64,000 bases of DNA, taken from contig CM036761.1 in NCBI GenBank assembly GCA_020796225.1, forward strand, positions 32,376,928 to 32,440,927, given 5' to 3'. Positions 20,640 to 31,438 of the stretch are shown in pieces. Numbering within the stretch: the stretch's first letter is position 1; every line of letters begins with the position of its first letter. The DNA is from Arion vulgaris (taxonomy: Eukaryota > Mollusca > Gastropoda > Stylommatophora > Arionidae). The translations under genes and the position numbers were made by a program. Below the pieces are notes generated by a model. The model saw nothing but the letters and a program-made list of their open reading frames with translations. It made no database searches and was not told the origin of the DNA.

Positions 20640-21345
20640 CTGTTAAGATCTTTTACGTAATCATATCCAGTGTTTGTCTATCATTCTGCAGCAGATATCC
20701 TCTTAATGGGTTGTGACCTAATGAAAAGTCAACTTTTGGTGATGTTTCTTGCAGTGTCTTATTAACTAAAGATTGATAAACAACTGTTTCAATTGTACCC
20801 TTAGCTGTTGTTAGTGAAGCTTGCAAGCGGTGGTATGGTTATCCCATTGCTACGTCACTGCGGCGATCACGTTGACCTAAAAACTTTACTATTCGATTAA
20901 AAGTAAAGTGTACAATGAAAACATTTGTGATGTTCTTGACAGTGTCTTAAATGTTTAGATCTTCTAATCATATCAGGTCTTCATCTCAGATTCCTTGGGT
21001 GACAAAGTCACTTGTGATTTTGAGTTCTTTATTAATAAATGTTTTTAAGATTTCAATCATATCCAGTGTTTGTTACATTCTGAGAATCTTAATGAGTTGG
21101 ACCAATGAAGTCAACGTAATGTTCTGCGGTTTTTCTAAGATTGGTTCTGTAGTCTTATAATCATATCCAGTGTTGTCTATATTCTCGGAATCCTTAAGGT
21201 TGACATGAAATAAGTTTGTATGGTTCTTTGATGCTTATTAACTAAGATTGTCTTTAGATCTTGATTTCATTTGTCTATTCTCCAGTATCTCAAGAGTGAC
21301 CAAAAGTCAACGTTGTGAGTTCAGTGTCTTTTAAAGATTGAAAAC
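20640..21345. repeat. Degenerate minisatellite, period about 100-115 bp
   Basis: Words such as AATCATATCCAGTGTTTGT, GAATCCTTAA, GAAGTCAACGT and AGTGTCTTATTAACTAA return in the same order about six times with many gaps. Confidence 0.55.
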
Positions 21346-21608
21346 CAACGCCTATTAGCTGAGCGTGTTAGTGAACCCTTCGAGGCTGGTGGTATGGGTT
21401 CAGCTCCGCATAGCGTGGAATTTTCCCGACCGCGACGGCTCTCAGGTCGACCCAGCCTCAACTGGGTACCAAACATGCTCTGGGAAGTAAAGGCGGCCGG
21501 CGTGATGCTGACCACATCACCCATCGTGTGCCGACGGTCAATGAAAATACAGGCCTAACACTGTATTGACCTATATAACACGATGCATGAAAGGGTTCCT
21601 TTACTTCA
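21346..21608 (+). mobile_element. SINE family B (tRNA-derived), near full length
   Basis: The head has an A-box-like TAGCTGAGCGTGTTAGTGAA and a B-box-like GGGTTCAGCTCC. The body carries CCGACCGCGACGGCTCTCAG, GATGCTGACCACATCACCC and GTGCCGACGGTCAATGAAAA, and ends near GAAAGGGTTCCTTTACTTC. It lies inside or next to the degenerate minisatellite. Confidence 0.8.
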
Positions 21609-21714
21609 AATCTACAGAGAGAGGGAATCCACTGCAGGTGAATCTCGACCTTGTTTAAAGACAGTCAAACAGCTTCTCTGTTTACGTTCTGTACCACTTT
21701 GTCGGTGGATGTAA

Positions 21715-21910
21715 CATATATTGACCAAATCTGTAAAACAGCTAACACCAGCGAAGATAACAACCTCGGGGAACTCTTAAACGAATTTCTTTGTGCAGAT
21801 GATCAGGCAATCATATCAACAACAGAAGAACAGCTAAAACAACACATTAACAGACTCCATTAGCATGTAATGAATACAGCATAGAATAAACATCGCAAAA
21901 CCGAAATAAT
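21715..21910 (+). mobile_element. LINE reverse transcriptase core fragment
   Basis: The frame reads NLGELLNEFLCADDQAIIST followed by TEEQLKQHINRLH. CADDQAI corresponds to the catalytic FADD motif of reverse transcriptase, with Phe replaced by Cys. It is the only piece of RT palm domain recognised in the window. Confidence 0.65.
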
Positions 21911-22484
21911 GACATTACCAGAGAGAAAGCGCTTCCCGTGTATCAATGCTTTCTATAATGTTATCTCTCTTTGTCGTGCTCTGCCTTGCTGCCTCATTGA
22001 TGTTACAGGTTGTCACCAACATATCAATTAAATTTATATTATAATTGTTCACACATATTCCGTATGATAACAAATAATAATAACACAACGTAAATAAGAA
22101 ACTTCTTATTAAAATTAATGTTACAATACAATAATGGAATCCATACATTATTATTGGAGTATACAATTTAGAGATAGATATATATATCAACTAACATATT
22201 CATTTAGAGCACAATTATGCACTTTGGGATGGCTGCTGCAACGGAGGACAGAGCACGAATGGGAATGCCCAGTGTGCCATGACGTCGATTGCATAACATA
22301 ACATAACATAACATAATGTTACAATAGAAATAAATGGAATCATATACACTTATTATTGGGAAGTATTTACAATTTATTGAGATAGATATATATATAAACA
22401 TATTCATTTAGATGCACAAATTACTGCAGATCAATAAAGCATAAATAGTCTCTGATAATTTGTTTCTTTTTTATACGTAAGAAA
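21911..22484. other. No gene seen; CATAA microsatellite
   Basis: AT-rich, with a CATAACATAACATAA run at 22291-22315. Segments at 22120-22200 and 22315-22410 are near-repeats (TTATTATTGGAGTATACAAT / TTATTATTGGGAAGTATTTA, then TTTAGAGATAGATATATAT). Confidence 0.45.
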
Positions 22485-22610
22485 TTAAAGTCTCTTTAGC
22501 CGAGGCATGTCCTTTCAACCTATTGCGATCCTTTTATTGTTATATCAGAGCGTGCAGTCCAACAAGCAAGAAAATAAGAATTAACTCGTTTCGAAGAATC
22601 CAATAATAGT
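22485..22610 (-). repeat. Unclassified dispersed repeat, copy 2
   Basis: Inverted, diverged copy of 14815-14950: AAAGTCTCTTTAGCCGAGGC, CCTTTCAACCTA, CCTTTTATTGTTATATCAGA and AATAAGAATTAACTCGTTTC. Confidence 0.5.
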
Positions 22611-22859
22611 ATTCCATGATAGAATCTGATTAATGTAGATATGATTCAAACGATTTGAGTTATTTCGAACATAAAAATGAGTGTGTTGGTAATTATTGTT
22701 GATGAGATCAGTGTAAGCAGACTTGTGGTGTGATAGTGTTTGTTTAATCATAAACCCGCTTTGTCAATTATTTCAGTGTACATATATATAAACGTAGTAC
22801 TTCTTTTTCTTTACTCTAATCCTGTTCTCTCACATCATCAGGATAAGAAGAGATTTCTA

Positions 22860-23115
22860 GAACGGGCTTTTGTGTGCACTACGTAAAGAAAGTTTTTCGT
22901 CGTCTTTGCTATCTCTCAGGTCCACCATTTGCGTGGACATCCTTTTAATTTATATCCACTGTACCGGAGTAACATTTCTTTATGAGACACACATTCTATT
23001 GGTAATCTTCTTATGTGACCAAATCATTTAATTTGTTGTGTCTTGATGAAGTTCAGTACTGATGGTGTACCCACTCATTTCCTGATGTCTTTATTTCTCA
23101 ACCGGTCTCTTGTTG
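22860..23115 (-). mobile_element. LINE 3' fragment
   Basis: Related to 56150-56470: CCACCATTTGCGTGGACATC, ACTGTACCGGAGTAACATTT and TTATGTGACCAAATCATTTA are inverted remains of a reverse transcriptase end (GHI/GRPRKW-type region). Confidence 0.5.
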
Positions 23116-23354
23116 ATACTCCCAGCATTCAGAGTTGACATCTATGTCGTGACTAGTTTTATTCAGTTGTCGATTAAGTTGAAATGTGTACACTAATCGA
23201 ACCTCTTGCTGGATAGAAATACAATTAAGATTATGCTCCCTGTCAAAGTGAAATGACAACGCAAAGTTATCGCCTTTAATGTAGACATTGACACGTTACT
23301 CATTTTGAATATTTTGTCGCCGATAACAACGAAAACTGTACAAGAGAAATAAGT

Positions 23355-24235
23355 AGGAGATTAAAAATATTGTTCCAGATGATGAAGAAACTATGAAGAA
23401 ACTATGGTATTAAAAATATGAAGGAATAAGGAGATTTACAATATTGTTCCAGATGATGAAGAAACTATGGAGAAACTATGAAGAAACTATGGCATTAAAA
23501 ATATCAAGGAATAAGGAGATTTACAATATTGTTCCAGATGATGAAGAAACTAAGGAGAAACTATGAAGAAACTATGGCATTAAAAATATCAAGGAATAAG
23601 GAGATTTACAATATTGTTCCAGATGATGAAGAAACTATGGAGAAACTATGAAGAAACTATGGCATTAAAAATATCAAGGAATAAGGAGATTTACAATATT
23701 GTTCCAGATGATGAAGAAACTATGAAGAAACCATGGTATTAAAAATATCAAGGAATAAGGAGATTTACAATATTGTTCCAGATGATGAAGAAACTATAGA
23801 GAAACTATGGCATTAAAAATATCAAGGAATAAGGAGATTTACAATATTGTTCCAGATGATGAAGAAACTATGAAGAAACTATGAAGAAACTATGGCATTA
23901 AAAATAGCAAGGAATAAGGAGATTAACAATATTGTTCCAGATGATGAAGAAACTATGAAGAAACTATGGCATTAAAAATAGCAAGGAATAAGGAGATTTA
24001 CAATATTGTTCCTGATGATGAAGAAACTATGAAGAAACTATGAAGAAACTATGAAGAAACTATGAAGAAACTAGGGTATTAAAAATATCAAGGAATACGA
24101 AGGAGATAACAATATTGTTCCAGATGATGAAGAAACTATGGCATTAAAAATAGCAAGGAATAAGGAGATTAACAATATTGTTCCAGATGATGAAGAAACT
24201 ATGGTATTAAAAATATCAAGAAATAAAAAGTAAAA
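23355..24235. repeat. Minisatellite, about 75-105-bp units
   Basis: About ten units of GGAGATTTACAATATTGTTC, CAGATGATGAAGAAACTATG and GCATTAAAAATATCAAGGAA. The inner GAAGAAACTAT word itself repeats one to five times, so unit length varies. The array resumes at 24498 after an inserted SINE. Confidence 0.9.
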
Positions 24236-24497
24236 AGTAAAGGAACCCTTTCATACCTCGTGGTATACAGTGTTATGCCTGTATTTTTCATTGACCGTCG
24301 GCACACGATGGGTGATGTGGTCAGCATCACGCCGGCCGCCTTTACTTTCCCAGAGCATGTCTGGTATCCAGTTGAGGCTGGGTCGACCTGAGAGCCGTCG
24401 TGGTCGGGAAAATTCCACGCACATTGCGGAGCTGAACCCAGACCACCAGCCTTGCGAAGCGAGTTCACTAACAACTACGCTACAGCGGCTCTCTTGA
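24236..24497 (-). mobile_element. SINE family B inserted in the minisatellite
   Basis: Full-length family B on the minus strand: head GAGCCGCTGTAGCGTAGTTG, TTAGTGAACTCGCTTCGCAA, B-box GGGTTCAGCTCC, then CATGCTCTGGGAAAGTAAAG and CATCGTGTGCCGACGGTCAA. The array continues on both sides; a GAAATAAA at each flank is a possible target duplication. Confidence 0.85.
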
Positions 24498-24575
24498 AAT
24501 AAAGAGATTTACAATATTGTTCCAGATGATGAAGAAACTATGAAGAAACTATGGCATTAAAAATAGCAAGGAAAC
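24498..24575. repeat. Minisatellite, remainder after the SINE
   Basis: One and a half more units of the 23355 array (AGAGATTTACAATATTGTTC and so on). Confidence 0.85.
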
Positions 24576-25210
24576 AACAATAAAACCTCTGAAAACATAA
24601 ATTTTTGTGTGGCAACGTATGGATGTAGCTCGAGGACCATAACATAGACGTTAAAGAACAAAAAAATCGAATCTTTTAAAACAAAGTGTCACGTGATACA
24701 TCTTTGAACGTCATGGACAGAGAAGTTAAACAAATTATAGACATGAATATTATGGAATATTGACTCATAAATAATATTATCCAGAGGACCTGAACTAATT
24801 TGATCATATATAACGTTGAAGTGGATTGGAATAAGCAATAGCGGAGGACGTGGTGCCTGGAGGACAATCAAAACAACGGTGGCAACAGAACGCTACAGAA
24901 ACCTTAAACACAGATTGATAAATAGTGATTGTTAAGATATGACAATTGGCTAGAGATCGAAAGTCTTTCAGGCTGGTTATAATGAAAGCAACGTTATACA
25001 AAGAACATGGTACACGACTAGAGTTGTCATAAATATGTAATGTCATGACATTATGAATCTTCATCACGTGACTGTCATGGATAGTTGTAATACGCATTAA
25101 GGTTGTGATACCGTATGGATGGACTGCGATGGCATCTTATTTGATCTTCTCCTAAAACAAAGTTAGCCTGTGCGGACTTAACCCCACATTTGCTATCGCA
25201 ATCATTTATA
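24576..25210. other. No gene seen
   Basis: No coding or repeat signature was recognised. Short minus-strand frames here have no domain content. Confidence 0.35.
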
Positions 25211-25212
25211 GT

Positions 25213-25472
25213 AACCGCCGAGTGGTTAACGGGGCCCAAATTTGGAGTTTAAAAATAGAACCACTGTTACCTGCCACGCATGTCGTAAGAGGCATCTAAG
25301 GAGGTTTGACTGAAATCGGATGCACGTGTCCTAAACGTGTAGAAGTCTATGCGTTTAGGGGCCTACCAAACCAATTGCAACGTATACACGTTCTTGGCAA
25401 AGATCAAACATATCACAAAGAGTGATTAAAATTGGTCGTAAAGAACGAACGTAAAGAAGAAGATAAAGATTT
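25213..25472 (+). mobile_element. SINE family C, near full length
   Basis: It begins AACCGCCGAGTGGTTAACGG and contains CTGTTACCTGCCACGC, the central box ATGTCGTAAGAGGC, AAACGTGTAGAAGTCTATGC and ACAAAGAGTGATTAAAATTG, then GGTCGTAAAGAACG and a (GAA)n tail. It shares the central box and 3' end style with family A. Confidence 0.75.
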
Positions 25473-25579
25473 ATAGTAACATACGAGTTTTCTAAAATGA
25501 CGTATTCTGTAAGAACTGGACAACGTTGTTTCATTGTTAACGTTTGATATAGACTAGATAATATAGACTAGCTAATTGG

Positions 25580-26010
25580 TAATGGGGGTCTCAGTTGCGT
25601 AGAGGTTAGGTTTTCGTCTCTCTTTCCAAAGGTGCTCGGGTTCGTTCCCTTGTGGAGACAGTGAGATATTATTTCAGAGATCCCTGGTGTGTATAGACGA
25701 GAGCGAGTTTAATCATATCGGAGACGGACGATACAAAGTAGGTTTCGTGGTCATGTTGATCCCGTAAACAAACCATTGACAGTTCAAAATGAAGAAGACC
25801 AGGATGAAAATCTGATGTCAGGGCAAATGTATTAGTAAGATTAAAAATACAATTCCTACAAAAATATTTGTACAATCTTTCACCAGTGACCCTTGCTGGC
25901 TTTACGGAGATCATGTACTACCACTGGATCTTCATGTGTAAGAAAGAGAACGGAGCACACATCGGATACTCACCAAAGTGCAATTGTGATGGTACCATCA
26001 ATCAATGAAT
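25580..26010 (+). mobile_element. SINE family D (tRNA-derived), long copy
   Basis: The head is tRNA-like: GTCTCAGTTGCGTAGAGGTT (A box) and GGTGCTCGGGTTCGTTCCC (B box). The 350-bp body includes GAGATCCCTGG-type sequence, ATCGGAGACGGACGATA, TTGACAGTTCAAAATG and AACGGAGCACACATCGG. A related copy is at 33950-34395. Confidence 0.7.
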
Positions 26011-26262
26011 CTATCAACCAATAGCTTATTGTTAACCGTTCTTTAAGAATTGTTTATGACTTACACTGGCGTAAGTACATTGTGATATGATTTATAGAAG
26101 ATAAACTGCAATGTGGTTTTAGCTTAATGTCTGTTGCTTCTAATTTCTGTGTTGATGAAAACAGACAAAGCAATATTTCACAAGTGTGCGGGAGATAAGT
26201 AATGTTTCATGTAACATTCATGGATTGTTCCTTTATATGTAATGCAAACTAAATTAATAGCA

Positions 26263-26482
26263 ATTCCGCCGGGTTACGGGCCCAAATTGTGAAAGAATAG
26301 AACTACTGTTAGCACGCATGTCTAGAGGCGACAGGAGGTTTCTGAAATAGATGCACGTGTCCTAAGCGTGTGAATTATCAGCTAAAACCAATGTGCAAGA
26401 AACACTTCTTGGCAAAGATCAAACATATCACAAAGAGTGATTAAAATTGGTCGTAAAGAACGAACGCAAAGAAGAAATAGCA
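26263..26482 (+). mobile_element. SINE family C, shortened
   Basis: Starts CCGCCGGGTTACGGGCCCAA and has many one- or two-base gaps compared with 25213, ending ATTAAAATTGGTCGTAAAG with a GAA tail. Confidence 0.7.
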
Positions 26483-26699
26483 ATTCACATGAAAACAATG
26501 AACAGGCACAAAAACACTAGTTATCGTCATAGTTAATAATATGAAATCAGCAATAAATGTTGAAAAGTACAATTATATCAGAGAATGTAACGTTGGCGTG
26601 GAATTTAAACATCATAAGAAAATAAAAAGGACTAGAATTATTGAAAATATTGTGAACATATCGTCTACTAAAATGGTAGAGATCCAGTCATTAAATATA

Positions 26700-26905
26700 A
26701 AAAGCCCGCCTGCAAAGCGTGTTCGTAGCGCGTTGGACTGCGGATGACTAGACCTCTGTGAGTGCGGTTCAATTCCGTGGGCTGGCAGAAAAGCCACAGG
26801 TTCCCCAGATTCACGGTGTTCGTGGCACCGAACCGAAGGGTTGCGATGTCCATGGCACCGAGCCGGAGAGCTGAAAGCTCAAGTGCTTCTGCATCGGGAA
26901 AAAAA
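26700..26905 (+). mobile_element. SINE family F (tRNA-derived)
   Basis: The head has CGTGTTCGTAGCGCGTTGGA and a B-box-like GCGGTTCAATTCC. The body has AGCCACAGGTTCCCCAGATT and GGCACCGAGCCGGAGAGCTG, ending GCATCGGG and poly-A. An inverted copy lies at 40680-40862. Confidence 0.7.
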
Positions 26906-26969
26906 AAATATATATATATAAATTAACCAAGTTCTATCCTTATATTTAGTTTTATAAAGAGTGATTTAG

Positions 26970-26998
26970 ATCGCTTCTCGGCCTTTTGCTAAGATCAA
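26970..26998 (+). pseudogene. U2 snRNA 5' fragment
   Basis: The 29 bases start ATCGCTTCTCGGCCTTTTG, continue CTAAGATCAA and match the 5' end of U2 snRNA, lacking one G of the GG pair. Similarity stops abruptly; what follows is unrelated. A template-switch chimera or truncated retrocopy is likely. Too short to function. Confidence 0.75.
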
Positions 26999-27560
26999 CG
27001 TTATTGTGACCACTTGATTGCAGCAAGGGTGGGAGCTTGCAGATCCAATAAGTAACTAAACAAAATATAAAATTCCAAGCAGCTCACGTTCGAAAGATTG
27101 ACGACGTTCTGGATTTTAACGTTTAAAACGTCACTGGGTACCACCCTCTGCAGCACTGAATAGTACGGGCGTAACAATAAATAAAATAGTGGCTTTCGTC
27201 GCCAATTGTGTAGTTGAAAAAGCGCTGTGCTAGTGCAGTGGAAATTACAAGACTCGAGGTCAGCTTGGGCGAAACATTTTCGGTGTGCACAGAGGCAGGG
27301 CCCTGACGTGCTATAATACAGAGAGGCGGCCGCATAAACAAACTTACAATTGAAGGTTATTTTAAGGAAAACATTCAAGGGCAGTATTTCGAAGACTTGC
27401 ATCATACTGAAAAAATATATCGCACAGCCCTGCACAGAGGGTACAGGGTTGAAATACAGAAAACTGCGAAGTTTTAGTAAGGCTCACCGGAATGTCGAGA
27501 GAATTGATGACAAGAAAAGTAAGTCTTCATACAAAAATCAGTAATATGCGCCATTTTAGC
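26999..27560 (+). other. Unassigned GC-richer block with candidate exon
   Basis: 27120-27345 is clearly less AT-rich than the surroundings and includes GCGGCCGC. It is followed by a 64-codon frame (27350-27544, MKVILRKTFKGSISKTCIIL) in which AAGAAAAGTAAGT could be a donor. It could be a promoter and first exon, or the body of whatever the U2 fragment was fused to. No homology recognised. Confidence 0.25.
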
Positions 27561-28210
27561 AAACATAACTAAGCATTAATTCATATATGTATATAAATAT
27601 TCCGCTACCTTTTCAGAATCTTAGGTATGAATTTCCTGTCACTTAACATTTCTATACCCCAGTGTGCAGAAGGGAGGGCCAATTCCTTTTCCCATGCGTG
27701 GAACGGTGAGTGTGGAATTGAATACACAACCCTAATGGGTTCAAATTGATAGTCAAAATAAATTACGCGAATTTGTCCCACCTTAATTCATAGCACAAAC
27801 AAAACAAAACATTGGCTAAGATCAAAGTGTATTCTCGTATAGAACCTGGGGACTTTCAAGTAGTCAGTTGCTACATTCTTATAAAAAAAACTTGCTCCGA
27901 GCAACTTTCCTAGAAAAGATGAGACACTCTGAGCTTACTCTCTCACCTATTGGGCCCACCCGATGCGGCTCTGCTGGGTATAAACAGAATTTTAAAGAAA
28001 GTGAATCAAAGACTGAAAACAATCTGCACTTTGCGCATTCGCAGTAAACGCAACAGTCGTGCGTTATTTGTTAGTCTAGTTATTATGGAAAACGATAATA
28101 CAAAAATAATGTTCTTTTCTAAAATACCATGGCTCCGAAATGTGGCATGTCACCCTGTAAAATGTCATTAAGATTTTAAGTCTTTGTTAACTGATATCCT
28201 CATCGTATTC
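27561..28210. other. No gene seen
   Basis: Intergenic DNA with no recognised element; a 73-codon plus frame (27950-28171) has no domain content. Confidence 0.3.
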
Positions 28211-28214
28211 CCAG

Positions 28215-28545
28215 ACTGAGTTGGTATGACAGAGCTGCAAACTGAGATCTGTGGGTACGAACAAGATAGAAACCCATAGTGACTAATGTTAAGAGGAGAT
28301 AATGGTGATGTGTCGGGCATACCCTACGGAAGACACAGTTGAGTTTCACTAGACAAGCCATTGAGTGGAACCCGTAAAGAAAACGTAAAAGGAGAAGAAT
28401 TAAACAGACCTGGAGATGGAGTCTTCTTGAGGAGCTAAAGTTTGCTGGATTATCCTGGGAAGCCATATGGAAAACAACCAGAGACCGGGAAAATGGCAAA
28501 CAATTGCTGAGACCCTAGAATCTGAGGCGCGGAAAGAAATAAGTC
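28215..28545 (+). mobile_element. LINE reverse transcriptase 3' fragment (LWIKTGQEP family)
   Basis: Broken frames for a reverse transcriptase end: GATCTGTGGGTACGAACAAG, GGTGATGTGTCGGGCATACC, GGAAGACACAGTTGAGTTTC and TTCTTGAGGAGCTAAAG. Same family as 7185, 19505 and 51175. Confidence 0.65.
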
Positions 28546-28831
28546 AGAAACTCAGAAAATGTTTATTTGAAATTATTCGATCTAGTGATATTTTAAGTAC
28601 ATGAAGTTACATAGTCTCATGCTATATACCAACTAGATCTAGATAGAGACCAGATGTCAAATAAGTCTGTTTCTTTATCTATTTGAGACAACTATTGCAG
28701 TCAGCATTGCTATGTATGAATTATGAACCCTGAACACTGCCAGACAATGTGGTCGAGAATCATCTTGTACACGGAGATAACAAAGGACATCCATTCTCTT
28801 ACTATAAAGTAGCAGTTAATAGACTAGACAG

Positions 28832-28982
28832 TATTGGCGGCTCGTGCTAAGTTTTGTTGGTGGGGCCAGACATATTTTTTGTGGGAAATCAGGGTATTGG
28901 GTTAGGTTATATTTTAATTTATATTTCATATTATTTTTGGTGGGGCTCGGCCCAACTGGCCCTTAATGACGAGCCGCCACTG
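28832..28982. mobile_element. hAT MITE (CAGTGGCGG family), copy 1
   Basis: Ends are TATTGGCGGCTCGTG and TGACGAGCCGCCACTG. The 8-bp duplication CTAGACAG flanks it at 28824-28831 and 28983-28990. Interior words TGGTGGGGCCAGACA and GGTTAGGTTATATTTTAATT are shared by all five copies. No frame. Confidence 0.9.
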
Positions 28983-28990
28983 CTAGACAG

Positions 28991-29530
28991 GTAGTTGATA
29001 GATGATAGAAGAAAGGTAAAGAGACTGTGAAAGATGCACACCAAATCATGCGCACCATCGTAAGGATATAGTGACTAGAGAATTAGTTTGGTTTGACGTA
29101 GGGTGACGACAGAAACTAAAGACAGAAAAACAACAACATAACAACGAGAGAGACTGAGAAACAGGGCAGACGTACACTGTCATGTTCAGTTTACTAATAA
29201 ATCAAGTTTGAATCCAATGACATATGTCAGAAGTTAAACTTGTTTCTGAGTACCCATCTTTATTACAACATCACTTCATACAAGAGACGCTCTACTATAA
29301 CATCGTACCCTTTTAATTAAAACATCATATTACAATCTTCCACATAAATAGAGGGTCATACAAAAGTGGTGATAAAAATGACAGCATGAATTTAAATTTC
29401 AAGTAACACAATAGATGGAGATAAAATATATAACGTATTGACAGCGAACATAGAACATGTGAGCACAATACTGAACTCGCTAAAATATAAATTGTCAAAA
29501 TCAAACTGAAATAGATACATCTTTAATGTT
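28991..29530. other. No gene seen
   Basis: Purine-rich AT sequence with no recognised element. Confidence 0.35.
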
Positions 29531-29534
29531 AAAA

Positions 29535-30350
29535 CATCATCATCATCATCATTGGCCTCTTTGTCTCAGGAGACAATAGGTGTTGCATCACGTAGTATGT
29601 TCTGTGCTGAATCACAACGTTTCATGTGGCTGTAATGGCCTATTCTGGAGTGGCAATCCTTGCCACAGTTGCTGCAGGTAAAACTAGAGACTAGAGCCGA
29701 TGCATGGGATGTTCTCTCTGTACTCTGTGCTCACTTTTGCCTCCACATGTGATGATGTTGTTTTTCTTCTTTCTTTTTGAGCCGCCCCTCACTGCCGCTC
29801 GCCATGCTTGCCTGTCTTTGGACAGCCGCTCCCAGTGTTTTTTGTCCATGCCGCATGAAGTTAGATCACGCTTGCAGGTGTCAATGAAGCGTAATAATGG
29901 GCGCCCATGCTGTCTAGCACCAGATGCGAGTTGACCATATAGAATGTTCTTTGGGTTTCTATCATCGCTCATACGGCACAAGTGTCCCAGCCATCTGAGA
30001 CGTCGCTGACTCAGTAAAGTGTGCATACTTGGAATGCCAGCACTATTCAGGACTTCTATATTGGAGATGTGATCTTGCCATCGGATGTTGTATATTCGCC
30101 TGAGACAGCGCATGTGAAAGGTGTTGAGGCGATGTTCCTGTCTAGTATATGTGGTCCATGTCTCACTACCATACAGCAGAGTGCTGAGAACACAAGCTTT
30201 ATATACTTGTGTCTTGGTGTTTCTTGTGAGTGCCCTGTTTTCCCATACGCGCTTTGCTAATTTAAACATAGCAGTGGAGGCCTTCCGAATGCGACTACTA
30301 ATTTCATCATCGAGGGAGAGGTTGCTGCTGATGACAGAGACAAGGTATGT
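29535..30350 (-). mobile_element. LINE 3' end with open reverse transcriptase C-terminus
   Basis: This is the best-kept LINE coding stretch. The minus frame is open from about 30350 to 29691. Motifs in order: KRVWENRALTRNTKTQVYKA, CVLSTLLYGSETWTTY, HMRCLRRIYNIRWQDHISN, QRRLRWLGHLCRMSDD and GRPLLRFIDTCKRDLTSCG, typical of the thumb and connection end of non-LTR reverse transcriptases. The 3' region ends in a (GAT)n tail seen as ATCATCATC at 29538. Upstream palm and endonuclease domains are absent: 5'-truncated. Confidence 0.85.
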
Positions 30351-30397
30351 AAAATGTTAAAACATCCCACACAATAACTTCACTATTGGAGTAACTT

Positions 30398-30905
30398 GTA
30401 TTCATCATCAAATAGCTTGCCATGAGCAGAACTTTGTCACCCTCACAGCCCTTCGGAATTTCTCTCTCTCTCTCTCATAAGCCATATATCCCGCGTCTGC
30501 AGCGGTCATTCTCAAATTATCAGTTACATTCTGGATCCATCTTCTCTATGGTGTTCCTCTTCTTCTCTTTGCCAGAGTGCTTCCTTGTATAATGGTCTTC
30601 TACAACCCTTCCTGTCTCTTTCTATGTCCAAAATCCTGCAATTTTCTCATTCGTATTTGTAGCTTCAGAAAGTTTTCTTTGATTTTGAGTTCTTTCTGGA
30701 TATATCAATATGTTGTCATCTCTGTACATTATATACGGAGGAGTTTTCTGTAACACATATATTCAAAAGCACATATATATATATTTTCAGTACATTGTTA
30801 AATGTCCGTGCTTCACACCCATATGTTGCCAATGTAAATATGCATGCTACAAGTATTCTGTTCTTTGTTTTTTCTATCATGTCCATTGCATGCTATTTTT
30901 ATATA
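30398..30905 (-). mobile_element. LINE reverse transcriptase 3' fragment, second copy of the 781 family
   Basis: It aligns with 781-1290: CATCATCAAATAGCTTGCC, TCTCTCATAAGCCATATATC, TTCTTCTCTTTGCC and GATTTTGAGTTCTTTCTGGA. It directly abuts the LINE at 29535, both minus. Confidence 0.65.
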
Positions 30906-31438
30906 ACTTTTAAAAAAATATACACACACATATATATATACATTTGTAAAGAAAAACTAAATATGTGTTATTTGTATCTTTCAGACTATTAGTTTATATA
31001 ATCTTTTATTGTTGGTGTAAAATAAGAAAATTAAGTACAACCCATCCTATGCAGAGATGTTCAATGTTTCTTGTACATCAACAACTAAAAGAAAATATAT
31101 GTTTTTTGTGTGTAAAACAAATAGTTGACGGATCGGTTTGTATACAGATATAGTATATACCAGAGGCTTCCAGTAGTGTGGTGCCGCCATGATGATGGGG
31201 AGAATGTGAACTGTAGATGTAGAGAAAAGTTTTAGACTACCCATTTTTTTTTTTACTATTAACTTTCTTTTCAAAATGCATGTGCCAGAAAAAAAATAAA
31301 CGGAAAGAAGAATAGGAAAAGAAAGAGGAGTCATTTGTTTACAATGGACAGAGAAGATAAAGAATGAATCTATCCAGAAAAAAATATCAAATTCAAAGAA
31401 AACTGACTGATGCTACAAATAAAAAGGGAAGATATTTT

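Noticed and set aside
25583..25655. Functional tRNA gene
   Set aside because: A and B boxes are present, but the cloverleaf is poor and the sequence is the head of a long SINE seen elsewhere. The same applies to 21346, 26700, 35318, 47940 and 49258.
27001..27435. 144-codon minus-strand frame
   Set aside because: No domain recognised and it overlaps the GC-richer block; the plus strand has better exon-like signals, and neither is convincing.
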